Part shown: positions 43,433-54,954 of the stretch, piece by piece
Position numbering within the stretch: position 1 is the first letter of the stretch
How the letters are laid out: each line of letters opens with the position of its first letter
Translations under genes and position numbers: made by a program
Source of the DNA: Excoecaria cochinchinensis
Lineage: Eukaryota > Streptophyta > Magnoliopsida > Malpighiales > Euphorbiaceae
NCBI GenBank assembly: GCA_947683425.1
Contig: CANTUQ010000008.1
Coordinates: forward strand, 1,240,001-1,304,000
DNA length: 64,000 nucleotides
Direction of reading: 5' to 3'
The notes under the pieces: model-generated
Database searches by the model: none
What the model saw: the letters and a program-made list of their open reading frames with translations, nothing else
Told to the model about the DNA's origin: nothing

Positions 43433-44640
43433 GTTTTAGAGTTACCCCAGGTAAGCTATTAGGCCACGTGGTAAGTTAAAGAGGAATTAAAGTGGATCCT
43501 GATAAGGTCAGGGCGATTAGAGAGATGCCAGTGCCTCAAAAAGAGAAGAAAGTTAGAAGTTTTCTGGGAAAGCTTCAGTACATCAGCCGGTTTATTGCCA
43601 ACTTAGTTTCGGTATGTGAGTCGATCTTCAAGCTTCTCAGGAAGAATCAACCTATAGCGTGGAATAATAATTGTCAATTAGCCTTTGATACTATTAGGGA
43701 TTATCTCATAAATCCGCCAATTTTAAGGTCACCGTGTCCTGCCAAGCCTGTAATCTTGTATCTAGCAATAGAAGACAATTCAGTAGGTGCCATGATGGCT
43801 CAGAAGGATGAATTTGGAGTGGATTTTGACGTTTATTACCTTAGCAAGAAATTCCTGCCATATGACGCCAAATATGTTGAAGTAGAAAAGATCTGCTTAG
43901 CAGTAGTTTGGACCTTTAAAAAGTTGTGACACTACTTTCATTCTTTTAGCTTACAGGCGGTCGCCAAACATAACCCACTTAAGTACCCTCAGGAAGCATC
44001 CTCTTTGCTAGGAAAAAATGGGAAGGTGGCTGTTATTGTTAAAAGAATTCGATGTAGAATACATCACTAGGAAAACCATCAAGAGAAGGGCTATAGTCGA
44101 GTTCTTAGTTGAACATCTTATTAAAGGAGACCAGTTTGAATACAATTTTCTATATGAAGATTTCATGGCCATAGCAGTATAAGGGTGGCAATTTTTTTTC
44201 GATAAGGCAGTTAATAGTAAAGGGGCAAAAGCGGGGATTATTTTTACGACCCCGGATGGTGATAAGCTACCGTTATCCAAGAAGTTGAGGTATAAAAAGC
44301 CAAATATAAAGTTTGCATTTTTAGGTTGGAAGCACTACTAACTCTGAGGTCAAAGACCGCAGAAGTTTTCGAAGATTAGTCATTAGTAATCCATCAGACC
44401 AGAGGGAAGTGGTCAATTAAAGAAGAGAGGTTGTTGCCCTATGTGAAGTACTTAAGAATGTTGAGTAGCCAGTTTGAGACTTGCACTTTCCACTTTATCC
44501 CTAGGGATGAGAATCAACTAGTTGATTCTCTCACGATTTTAGTGTCCATATGGGATAATCTCGCAGGGGTTATTATGAGACCCATTCTGATCTCTAGTTC
44601 GGAAAAGCCTTATTTTAAAACCTAGCAGGTGATGGATGTT
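43433..44640 (+). pseudogene. Tat RNase H and second (archaeal-type) RNase H
   Basis: The connection to RNase H is at 43492-43929: VRSFLGKLQYISRFIANL, then YLAIEDNSVGAMMAQKDEFG and VYYLSKKFLPYDAKYVEVEK. A decayed second module follows at about 44160-44620. It begins in the piece with IIFTTPDGDKLPLSKKLRY and ends with LPYVKYLRMLSSQFETCTF and FIPRDENQLVDSLTILVSIW. A second, archaeal-type RNase H is a hallmark of the Tat lineage. Stops and frameshifts occur throughout. Confidence 0.75.
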
Positions 44641-44760
44641 GAGGTTGCCGATGGCAACCCTTAGTACTACGACATTTAGAACTATTTAGAAAGGTCAGTT
44701 TTTCCAGAAGAAGCCACCGAGAAGGACCAAAGAATGACTCAAAAATTATCTACCTAATTC

Positions 44761-45885
44761 ATCAGTGTAGATGGCACATTGTATAAGAGACAAGCTGATG
44801 GTATGCAATTGAGATGTTTGGCTGAGAAAGAGGCTGAAAGGGTTATGGAGGAGGTTCATGCGGGAGTCTGCGGGGCACACATGAATGGCTTAACTTTAGC
44901 AAAGAAGATCATGCTCCAAGGATTCTATTGTCTCATGATGGATACAGATTGTTCAAAGTACGTGAAGCAATGCCAGTTATGCCAGCAATACGCGGATTTG
45001 AGACATATACCGATTTCAGAGCTACATAACTTAACATTTCCATGGCTATTTGCAACTTGGAGAATAGATATCATAGGCGAGATACATCCTACCACTTCTA
45101 ATAGGCGTAGGTTCATTATTGTCGCCATCGATTACTTTACCAAATGGGTTGAAGCTAAATCTTTCAAGAAGATTGATGCTAGAGATATGGCTAGGTTCAT
45201 TGAGCGAAATTTGATATGCAGATATGGCCTCCCGCACCATATTGTATCTGACAATAGGGTGCAATTCTTGGCTGAAACTAAACAAATACTTCAGAAATAT
45301 GGAATCCAGTACCATAGGTCTTCCCCTTATCGTCCTCAGGCTAATAGGGCAGTTGAAGAAGCAAATAAGAATGTCAAAAGAATACTGGCCAAGATGGTAC
45401 AGAACTATAAAGACTAAGCAGAAAAGCTACCTTTTGCATTTTGGGGTTACAGACAGGGGCAACGCTATTTTCTTTGGTATACGGGAATGAAGTAGTTTTG
45501 CCAGTTGAAATCGAACTAAGATATCTAAGAGTCGTTATGGAAGCCAAGATTCCAGAGGCAGAATAGGTACAACAGTGATTACTGCAGTTGAATCTATTAG
45601 ATGAGGATAGGTTATGAGCTTATTATCACAATCAAGTCTATTCGAAAAGACTAGCTTGATCGTTTGGCAAGAAGGTAAGAAAACACCCGTTGAAAGAAGG
45701 GGATATGGTCTTCAAGTAGATAAGGCCAGGGGTGCCAGACATCCAGGAAAAATTTAGGCCAACCTAGGAAAGTCCGTTTGTGCTGAAAAAGTTACTAACA
45801 AAGGGAGCAACGATTTTGACAGACAGCTATGGGAATGAATTTAAAGACCCGGTCAATGTCGATAGACTAAAAAGGTTCCATGGCT
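44761..45885 (+). pseudogene. Tat integrase
   Basis: An open piece of 212 residues (44779-45417) holds the HHCC zinc domain (VHAGVCGAHMNG, CQLCQQYADL) and the catalytic core. The acidic triad is visible as WRIDIIGE, VSDNRVQF and AVEEANKNVKR. The C-terminal part runs in shifted frames to about 45885 and matches the closing part of Tat integrases. Integrase would insert the cDNA into the chromosome. The breaks after 45417 make it inactive. Confidence 0.85.
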
Positions 45886-46864
45886 AAAAACCAAGAAAAA
45901 TCAAAAGAAAAGAATAAATGTTTCGTGAGTCAAAAATCAAAAAAAGGCGGCATTTCTAAAATTCGGTGCCTTGTTATGAAAACCAAAAAAAAGGCATCCT
46001 AGGCAAAAATTAAGGGCTAAGAAAAAATATTCAATTGTGAAAACCCGGGAGGGCCGATTGATAACAAGAGTTTGATGCTTACAAGATCTATCCCGAGATT
46101 AGGTATAGTCTTGTACTTTTGAGTTTTTGTCAATTATGGATCATGCATGATGAAATCATATGGAAATGTATACAATTTTGCAATGAATAAAAGAACTCAG
46201 TTGGCATTCTCATTAATCTTTAGTTCTATCATAAAAAGATATACATCATTTATTTAGTACCCATCTCTTGTACTCAGCTGAGGTGGTGAAGTCACAATCC
46301 TCTATCTCTGGGATGATAGTTTTCATGGGTAGCTGCGCCTAGAGCCTTGGTAACCGGATGTGAATGCAACAGATAAAGAGCCACCCTGAAAGGACAGTGG
46401 AGATCTCACGATATCCTATTTTTCTCTAAACTTCGAGCACATTGAGTTGTGATGCAGAAAGTAGCTTTGTGGAGCCCACATAATGGAACACACCCCAAAG
46501 ATCCGTCTTGAGTCAAATAATGCAAGCTCATCCAGGGCTCCTGAAGCTAATATCATCGTCTGCCACGGTAGCTATCCACACGAAACCTTTATAAGGAGAA
46601 TCGAAGTCGTACATCCGCTGTCTAGGGAGAAAATACCTCAGCGAATATGTGTTGATCACTCTAGGGGTAGGTTTCGATAACAGCCTCAGTTTTTCCTGTA
46701 GCCACACTTAAAAAGGAAAAAAACAAACAAAGTAAGGGCAGAATGAAATTTTAAAAAAAAGGCACTAGAATGGGTTGGGTTTGCTTTAGATAAAAATTAG
46801 GCACAGGGTTATGCGAAAATCCAAAAAAGTCATATTTTTCGACAAGAAAAGCTAATGTGAAAAT
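45886..46864 (+). other. Post-pol spacer of the plus-strand Tat element
   Basis: Non-coding. Parts at 45900-46110 and 46770-46890 are shared with the minus-strand Tat element (35050-34430 reversed). A frame at 46483-46680 has no recognisable similarity. Confidence 0.5.
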
Positions 46865-47529
46865 TCACAAGGGACGCACTATCTTTAAAATAATAACGAA
46901 CGTTACCTGGAACAATAAGGCGCTTCCAGTCATGAAAGCCGCAGGGTCAACGTAGAGAACATCCAAGCCAAGAATGGTCTCAGCCAAAATCACCGGGAAT
47001 GGGGTCAGTCTGCAATGAATACCATCCATAATGCTAAATAAATGGTGGTCTCCAGTCAATTCGTTAGAGGTCACCGTTAGGTACCTGGATAGATAGGCTA
47101 GCAGGATTACACTAGCATGATAGGTAGGCACATATGTGAAGTCGTCAAGTGAATCAATCAAGGGCTCTAGTTGAAAAAAATTTCTCTGGGTACCAATTAG
47201 GCAGCCATAGGTGGTGAAATATCTAAAACATGTGCAACGTCTCTAGGATAGCTCCACAGGCAGTTTAGAACACAAGGTAGTATCCCCGGAGAAAACCTTA
47301 TACCGGCAATAGTGGTGAATTCCTTAGCCAGAGGGCATAGCTCTTGATGAGTAAATCAGAAAACATGGAATCGAGAATCCCAGTAGCGGACCGCAGCCAA
47401 AGGAAGATTTTTGTCATGCTTAACCCTTCTCAAAAGTCTCACATTGGAATAAGGGACTAAAATAGAATTTTTTTAATTTTTAGGGTCATCCGAAAGCCCG
47501 TCCAGTTTGTTAATAGCCAATGTAGACAT
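46865..47529 (-). pseudogene. Antisense extra ORF of the Tat element
   Basis: A minus-strand gene between pol and the 3' LTR. It opens at 47529 with MSTLAINKLDGLSDD. It then shows LRRVKHDKNLPLAAVRYWDS and FTHQELCPLAKEFTTIAGI, and after a frameshift near 47170 LDDFTYVPTYHASVILLAYL and PFPVILAETILGLD. This resembles the large plant family of uncharacterised retroelement proteins that have a 'fWDp...F.f...el.PtleEy' pattern. Extra ORFs in antisense direction are known for Tat elements. There are at least three internal stops and one frameshift. Upstream on the minus strand is a TATAAAA box (47685-47679). The function is unknown. Confidence 0.55.
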
Positions 47530-47678
47530 ATTTGGACAGACTGATAAAGGAGAAAATAAATAAAACGAAAAAACTGAATGAAAATAAATAAAAAGAGAAA
47601 AGAGAAAAATACCTTACTGAGAGCTCTGACCCAGAAGTTTGGAAGAAGAAGGCACAAAAATCAAGGAGCAATGGCTTC

Positions 47679-48012
47679 TTTTATAGAAGCCAAATGAGGG
47701 CCAGCCTGGTTACCCCTTGCCAAGTAATGGCTAGCCTGACCGCCCCTCAATTGGAGTTGCTTGGACGAATCTATCTCCTGCATTTTGCATGGCTCATGCA
47801 TTCTCACGTGCATAACTTACCCTTGTGCATTTGTTTTTTTTTTTAATTTTTGCAAGAAAATTAGCGTCAACGTTACCCGAAAGACAGACCCCGAATTTTC
47901 AGGGAGTAAAAAAACAAATTAATGGCTTTTTGCCGAGGGGCGGGCTGATGACGTCAGCTCGGGCCTTAGCCATAGAGGCCTGGGCTGGCCGCCCCTCGAA
48001 GGAGGGTATAAA
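47679..48012. promoter_or_regulatory. GC-rich divergent promoter region between the two extra ORFs
   Basis: Two TATA boxes point away from each other: TATAAAA on the minus strand (47679-47685) and TATAAA on the plus strand (48007-48012, within GGGTATAAACCCC). Between them lie GC-rich segments (GAGGGGCGGGC, GGCTGGCCGCCCCTCG) and a perfect TGACGTCA palindrome (47949-47956), the core bound by many plant bZIP factors. This suggests a bidirectional internal promoter for the two extra ORFs. Activity is inferred only. Confidence 0.5.
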
Positions 48013-48727
48013 CCCCTCCTCCCAGCCACCCCTCAGCTTTTTCTCTTCTCATTTTTTTTTTCAAATTTTCACGTTTTCTTTGCTTTAATTCAGTTTTTCA
48101 CTCATATTACCTCCATCTGTGCTCCGATTTGTGCACCATTTGCACCAAAACTATCCTTATTCAATTGTCTACATAGTTATATAATTTTTCTTTAGTTTTT
48201 TTTAGTGGCCACTTTGACTACCAGGTTAGTCTTCATTTTGTATAATTTTATGTGAGAAACATGTTTTAAGTAAATGTATGATAAAACATAGAGATTTAGT
48301 GGGAAAAAAAAGTGTGTATGGGGTTAGCAGACACTGGCAATGTAAAGAATAATGTAAAAAAATGTGGAAAAGAGACACGTAAGAAAAAATAAAGTATGAA
48401 GATGAGAATGTTATTTTTGTAAAATAATAAACAAATGTTAATTTCTAAATTATTTGTGGCATGATTTTGGACACTGCATGAATATATTTATGTTGAGTTT
48501 ATTACTAGGGCTCGAGGCCTATTCAATTATGCTTTTGCATGCAGGAGATTGGGCACATTTTAACCGAAATGCTACCTAAATTTTTAAAGATCGTGAAATA
48601 ACTACATAGTTGCACCATGTAAATATTATGAATAGTGTGACGCTAGCCTGGGACTTATTTGCGTAGCTTAGCAAATTTAATTAAAGCATTGTATATATGG
48701 ATGAACTAATTGTTTGAATTTTTTAGG
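48013..48727 (+). promoter_or_regulatory. 5' UTR and probable intron of the sense extra ORF
   Basis: A CT-rich leader follows the TATA box. A donor at 48225 (ACCAG/GTTAGTC) and an acceptor ending at 48726 (GAATTTTTTAG) would remove about 500 bases and place exon 2 one base before the ATG at 48728. The arrangement parallels the env-like ORF of the Athila element. Confidence 0.45.
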
Positions 48728-50275
48728 ATGCCTCCACGATGCACTCCACCTCAGGAACCTGAAGACATTCTACCCCCGGACTGGATAAGTAGCGCTCATA
48801 GACAAAGATTTGAGGCACTGTGCCACTCACAGTTCTCGTCTAGTAAGTTCATGTCCCGGCTATTCTTGGAGCAGATGGGTATGTGAGAGGAGGTCTGTAC
48901 CTTGTTAGCGACAATAGGCTGGACTAAGTTTCTTATGCTGGCTTACCTCACCTACTCGGAGGTTACTAGAGAGTTCCTGGCCATAATTCAGTACAGTTCT
49001 CGAGATCAGACATAGAGCCTGGGGTCGTGATATTTTGGGTCAAAAATAGAGAGCATGCGATAAGTCGCTGAGATTTTGTGAAGATTTTGGGTCTTTCGAC
49101 TGGAGACCATGTGCCGATACCGAATAGGACTATCCTGGCACACCGGTAGGAGATAATTACGGTACCGGGAGCCCATTATAATCATAACACAGCCAAGAGT
49201 ACTTTGTTGGCTTCACAGGTTTTTAGATACATCCGTTTTAGCTAGCAGTTATCTGGGCCGAGTTAGCAATCCCGGTGCTATCAATGCCACAGAGATTTGG
49301 AGTTTATGGGCCATAGTGATAGGGACACAGCTCAACATCAATCATGAGATAGTGTCTGGCTTATTCAGACAGGGTCAGGGGACTACAAGACAGATATGTA
49401 TAGGCAGGGTAGTCAGCAGATTGCTACTGCACCTAAGGCACGACACCAGCATGTTTGGGCCACTCGTGGACAAGGATATATATATTGATTGGGTGCTTGC
49501 TAGATCCATGGGTATGATTGACCATTTGCCTGACCAATCAAGGAGGTAAAGGCTGCTCACTATTGCAGAGACCAAACGGATGTATCATCTACCTCCACTT
49601 GCAGCTGCAGAACCAGGCGGGGATCAGGCTCAGCCAGAGGAGTAGCATCCACAGCCTCAGCTAGATGAGGAGCATCCTTATCCACGGCCTGAGGTGGTAG
49701 AACCTCACACACCGCAGGATGGCATGGATTTGGACATAGATTTGGAGAACCTTCTCCGCAAGCCATTATTGCAGCCACTAACTTTAGAGGATTGGGTGCG
49801 CCCTTCTCCTCATATGCACACTCGGGGTTGGATCTTCAGACATCTGGGAGGTATCATTCCTACAGTCGTCCAGATTTCCTGGGGGCATTTACTTCAGCAG
49901 CTCTACCATTGCCACCTAGGCTTAGGATGGATCAAAGCCAGATGGGTATGGAGGTCCTTATCCAGGCTATACAGAGGGAGATGTTGGCAGCATTGGATGC
50001 TCGGTTCTAGTGTTCTGATGAGAGGCTCATGGCGATAGAGCAGCGCATAAATAGGAGATTACAGCGTGTAGATCAACTCATAGACGAGCTGCTGCAGTGC
50101 CAGGATAGATTTGATGAGTCTATGAGGGCCTCCCATGTAGCGGCAGCACACCAAGTGGATGAGTCCCTACAGGTGATGGATGAGTCTATTAGTATGATGA
50201 GGCTCCGGTTAGTGATGGTAGAGGGATTCGTACATAGTACATCACAGTCAGTGAGGCATCTGCAGGAGGTGTGAA
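48728..50275 (+). pseudogene. Sense extra ORF of the Tat element (plant-transposon-protein-like)
   Basis: It starts at 48728 with MPPRCTPPQEPEDILPPDW, then HRQRFEALCHSQFSSSKFM and, after a stop at 48884, WTKFLMLAYLTYSEVTREFL. A longer open piece 49316-49549 (NINHEIVSGLFRQGQGTTRQ) follows, then an acidic Pro-rich linker (HPQPQLDEEHPYPRPEVVEP). The end at about 50029-50274 is a coiled coil (RINRRLQRVDQLIDELLQC). The same plan of globular N-terminus, acidic linker and coiled coil is seen in the Athila env-like ORF at 29681-31490. Many stops. Function unknown. Confidence 0.6.
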
Positions 50276-50446
50276 TACCAGACATATGGATGTGAGATGT
50301 CATATTAGAGACCACACTTAGACTATCGCGACCTTGGGGATGGGCGTTCATGATCTGGCAGGGACTATAGGGACTCTTGCTCGCCTGTTCCTAGATGGAC
50401 AAATGGAGGTGGAGTTACGAGCACCACGACCATCAGCTCCTAAGTC

Positions 50447-52096
50447 TCTACCAGTGGATGTTACTGACCAGCCATCTACAAACTATGATCCATTCTAGCT
50501 GATATTCAGGGAGACTCATTGTTATTTTGATTTGATTTATGTACAAAACTAAAATTGTTTGTATATAAATGATCTTTATTATACTTCGCATCTTAATGCA
50601 CCTTAATATGAGGCAGATAAAAGGAATAAGAATAAAAATAATGAATCACAAATAATAAAATGATAGATGATAACAGGGAAACAAATAAAACCCTACAAAA
50701 GATAAACTCTCAAATAACTCGTCAAAATAATTGGGCACATTGATTAATGGAAGTTTCTTTATTCAGGAAATAGTTGAGGCTAGACATTACAATAAGTATT
50801 TAGATGTCAAAGCAGATTTAAGAATGACAGCACTTTGTAGTCTAGTTAACGACTCGGTGCAATCCAAAAGGATGACAATCACTTTATAGTCTAGATAACG
50901 ACTTGGTGATATTTAAGAATATCCGCACTTTGGTAATCAAAAGAATGACTCGGTGCAATCCAAGAGGATGATATCCACACTTTGTAGCCAAGTTAACGAC
51001 TCGGTGCAATCTAAGAAGATAACAATCACTTTGTAGTCTGGATAACGGGTCGGTGAGATTCAAGAATAACCACACTTTATAGTGTAGTTAACGACTCGGT
51101 GTAATCCAAGAGGATGATATTTGCACTTTGGAAGTCTAGAAAATGACTCGGTACAATCCAAGAGGATGATATTCACAATTCAAATCACAAAAACGTTCTC
51201 CAGGGAACAACTAGCTCTTCAGGGGGCATCTATCCAACATCAAAACAACGAAAATTTGAAACGCCGTCAAGACGGCGCAAATCAACCACCAAAAAATGGC
51301 TCGTCACGTCAGTAAGCGGGTGTTAATCAAACTCACCACAACTCCATCAATCTACCAGTGGATGTTACTGACCAGCCATCTACAGACTATGATCCATTTT
51401 AGCTGATATTCAGGGAGACTCATTGTTATTTTGATTTGATTTATGTACAAAACTAAAATGGTTTGTATATAAATGATCTTTATTATACTTCGCATCTTAA
51501 TGCACCTTAATATGAAGCAGATAGAAGGAATAAGAATAAAAATAATGAATCATAAATAATAAAATGACAGATGATAACAGGGAAACAAATAAAACCCTAC
51601 AAAAGATAAACTCTCAAATAACTCGTCAAAATAATTTGACACATTGATTAATGGAAGTTTCTTTATTCAGGAAATAGTTGAGGTTAGATATTGTGATAAG
51701 TATTTAGATGCCACAGCCGATTTAAGAATGATAGCACTTTGTAGTCTAGTTAACGACTCGGTGCAATCTAAAAGGATGACAATCACTTTATAGTCTAGAT
51801 AACGACTTGGTGATATTTAAGAATATCCTCACTTTGGAAGTCAAGAGAATGACTCGGTGCAATCCAAGCGGATGATATCCGCACTTTGTAGTCTAGTTAA
51901 CGACTCGGTGCAATCCAAGAGGATAACAATCACTTTGTAGTATGGATAACGGGTCGGTGAGATTCAAGAATTAATACACTATCCAACATCAAAACAACGA
52001 AAGTTTGAAATGCCAAGACGGCGCAAATCAATCACCAAAAAGTGGCTCGTCACATCAGTAAGCGAGTGTTAATCAAACTCACCACAACTCCATCAA
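50447..52096 (+). repeat. Tandem duplication (about 0.9 kb) with 51-bp minisatellite units
   Basis: Unit 1 (50447-51350) and unit 2 (51351-52096) both start TCTACCAGTGGATGTTACTG and both end ACTCACCACAACTCCATCAA. Each contains a block of the 51-bp repeat, reversed relative to 23097-23943 (ACGACTCGGTGCAATCCAAG). Unit 2 has fewer repeat units and an internal deletion near 51970. A shorter form of this 3' non-coding region occurs in the minus-strand Tat element. Confidence 0.8.
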
Positions 52097-52200
52097 CACA
52101 GCAGGAAGGCGACAGCCTTAGGCACGTGCTCCTTTCCTTTTCTCTAAGTTTTGGCTCACCTAGGCATCTATGCACTAGTTTCCCTAAAATTTGAGACAAC

Positions 52201-53880
52201 TGTAGACACTGGGTCCCGATGCAGCCTAGATTAGGGTTATCCAGTGATTACAGGCAAGAAGGTGGGAAGTGATATTTCCTTGTCAAACTCCTATTTTTTA
52301 AAAAAAAAAATTGTTGACGTGTGCAGGCCGCCCCTGGCGCCGCCCCTTGCCGGGACTGGCTTGGGGGGACGCTCCTCGCACAGCTGTTGCCCTCCACAGG
52401 GGCAGGCTGTGCGAGGGAGGGTGCCCCTCAATCTTGTACTTGCCCCTTGCAAGGACGGGCCGTGCGAGGGAGCACCCTCACACTTGCGCCCACCCCTCGT
52501 CATCTCCTTCCTCCCAGCTGCGTCTTTGGCCCCCAAAATCGAGGAATTTGATTTGATTTTGGATTCTAACACTGATTTTCGAGAATTTTGAGAGATAATT
52601 CCGGATTTTTGTTTTAAAATATGAAGTTTGGATAAAATTAACTTAATCTTTTCCTAAAATATCTAGTTTTAATTTAAGAATAATATAAATAGTTTTTTTA
52701 GAGAGAGAAAGGGAGGAGAGCAACATTTTGAGATTTTTTTTTCTTAAAAAAGGGAAAACGATTTTCTTCTCTTCTTGATTGATCAGAATTTGAATCTTTG
52801 ATCTAAGAACAGTGTTTAAGATAGAGAAATCGATTTTCTTTTCTTAAAAAACTAAAAATTGTTCTTTATTTTCAAACATTTTTTTTTGAGTTTTTTAGAG
52901 AGAGACTCAATTTTCTTCTTGTTGATATGATTTTTGCAAATCTTGACAAGGGAACGTATTGCAATTCACCTTTTTGATTGTTTACCATTATGAGGGGTTA
53001 ATTTCATCCATGGTCACTCAACTTATTACTTATCGCGCAAAAGTAACCGACTTTTTTTTTCTTCCTTAAATGTCACTGAACTTTTAACATTATTGCACAA
53101 AAGTCATGTTGACCGGAATCCGGCGACGACTCTTGCCGGATTGATAAGTTCAACAAATGTTACATTTAAATTAATTTCACTCACGGTCACTAAACTTATC
53201 ATTTATCTTGCAAAAGTAATTAACTTTTTTTTTCAACTTAAATGTTACTGAACTTTTAACATTTTTGCAAAAAAATTATCAATCCGACAAGGGTCGTCGC
53301 CGGATTCCGGTTAACATGACTTTTGTGCAATAATGTTAAAAGTTCAATGACTTTTAAGTAAGAAAAAAAAAGTCGGTTACTTTTGCGCGATAAGTGATAA
53401 GTTGAGTGACCATGAGTGAAATTGACCTCCATTATGAGGAAAAAATTCTGGGCCCAATTACATTATTTCATTAATTTTTTTTTATTCACATTGCACCATT
53501 ATTGCACATCTTGAGTTATTATTTTTTGTAACCAATCTGTTTATTTGTTATTTTTTGCTCATGATTCAAGTTATCTTAAATGTTTTTTCGTATCAATATG
53601 GCATAAAATCATATAAAATCACATAAAATTGTAAGTTTTGCATTGAATTTGAAGGAAAAAAATAATTTTTTCATTCCTGCCCTTAAGGAAAAAATCATTT
53701 TTTCATTCTTGCGCTTGAGGGGCGGGAAGGAGGTGAGGGGCGGTCAGCCCACCCCTCGTGGGGTCGCCCCTCGCCATTTTTTTGTCCTTTTGTACCCCTT
53801 TAATTCGTTTTCTCTCATTTTCAATGCTTTTGATCCATAATTATTTTTGATCAATATTCGCGTTATGTGTATCCTGATAA
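52201..53880 (+). repeat. 3' LTR of the plus-strand Tat element (3' end not resolved)
   Basis: It starts TGTAGACACTGGGTCCC right after the polypurine-like AATTTGAGACAAC. It has a GC-rich block at about 52320-52520, a TATA-like TATAAAT (52684-52690) and a second GC-rich stretch at 53700-53775 that matches 22000 and 39260 reversed (GGGAAGGAGGTGAGGGGCGG). It is split by a MITE at 52996-53428. Similarity to the other LTRs fades at about 53880 and the normal LTR end is not seen, so it is probably truncated. Confidence 0.7.
52996..53428. mobile_element. Mutator-like MITE inside the Tat LTR
   Basis: A palindromic element of about 433 bp. The left end is GGTTAATTTCATCCATGGTC. The right end reversed is AGGTCAATTTCACTCATGGT. 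The arms share GTCACTCAACTTAT, GCGCAAAAGTAACCGACTTT, ATTGCACAAAAGTCATGTTG and the CCGGATTCCGG-type centre. CCATTATGAGG flanks it on both sides (52985-52995 and 53429-53439), a target duplication of about 9-11 bp as in Mutator-type MITEs. It is non-coding. Confidence 0.85.
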
Positions 53881-54251
53881 CCAGAAATTTCAATTTTTGA
53901 AAATAATTTAATTTTGTAATTAAAATGGTTTTGTTTAGGGCAAATACATAGTTTTAGGATATTAATTTTTATTATACATTAATAATAGTAGATTATTTTA
54001 ATTATTTGTCAAATTAAGTATAATACGAAAAGTTATTTTTGTATACAAATTTAGATATTCTAGAGTTGGATTTTTGATAGTGGATATTAGGCACAAAATA
54101 TTTGGATTTTATTTTTCCTTTTTTTCTTTAACGTTTTAATTTTAGGTTAGATATATTTTTTTTTGCATTCTAATTAATTTTGATCTACATCCGAGTGTAG
54201 CCCATTTTAGAGGATATTGCAAAATTAGAATCAATCATATGCAGTGCCTTC
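53881..54251. other. AT-rich non-coding DNA
   Basis: No gene or clear repeat. It may contain the decayed end of the Tat LTR. Confidence 0.4.
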
Positions 54252-54946
54252 TAGGGGTGAGCATGGTCGGTTAACCGATTCATAAGACGCACTCTATTAA
54301 CCAGTCCATTAATATCGGTTTTTTGAAATTTCAGTCTATTAACTAGTCTATTACCATCGGTTAACCAGTCTATCGGTTTCGGATTTTCGGATCGGTTACC
54401 CAATATTTTTCGATTAACCACTATAATTATAAATATATTCATAAATAAAATTAAAATGTTCAACATACTTAAAAATTAAAATTTTTTCACTATAATATAA
54501 CATTATTGTTGATAAAATAAAAATATTTGGTGGATATAAGCAAATTTGTTTTTAAAAATTAATATTTAATAAGTAAATATATTAATTGGTCCATAATCAC
54601 TTTTAATTAGATAAATTGTTATACTTACAATTAGCCAATTAAAAAAACTTAAAAACTTAAATATAATTAGTATAATGAAAAAAAGTATATGATCACCTTT
54701 AATTAGGATAAATTGTTATATAAATTATTATAAATTATTAAAAAATTAATAAATTAACTAAAAATTCGGTTTCGGTTCGGTTAACCAGTCACATGAGTAA
54801 AAAATCATTAACCAGTCCATTAATATCGATTTTTTCAAAATAGTAACCATTAACTAGTCCATTATAATCGGTTAACCAGTCCATCAGTTCGGTTTCGGAT
54901 TTTTTTTTCAGTTAACCAAGTCCATGGGTTTTTTTGCTCACCCTTA
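54252..54946. mobile_element. hAT-like non-autonomous DNA transposon
   Basis: 695 bp bounded by imperfect 12-bp inverted ends, TAGGGGTGAGCA on the left and TAAGGGTGAGCA (reversed right end). It is flanked by an exact 8-bp duplication GTGCCTTC (54244-54251 and 54947-54954), the target length of hAT elements. Subterminal regions on both sides repeat CGGTTAACCAGTCCATTA-like motifs. The middle is AT-rich and non-coding, so it needs a transposase from elsewhere. Confidence 0.88.
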
Positions 54947-54954
54947 GTGCCTTC

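Larger units (their letters stand above)
41945..53880 (+). mobile_element. Tat-lineage Ty3-gypsy element, plus strand, 5' truncated
   Basis: It has a G-patch-like segment, reverse transcriptase, RNase H, a second RNase H, integrase, two extra ORFs, a duplicated 3' region with the 51-bp minisatellite, and a 3' LTR from 52201. 5' LTR, gag and protease are absent. The element starts at the microsatellite next to the virus array. LTR start, polypurine tract and minisatellite match the minus-strand Tat element, so both are one family. Pol is broken by many stops. Confidence 0.85.

Noticed and set aside
47825..48088. An 87-codon frame between the extra ORFs
   Set aside because: It lies across the GC-rich promoter-like region and TATA box and has no protein-like features.
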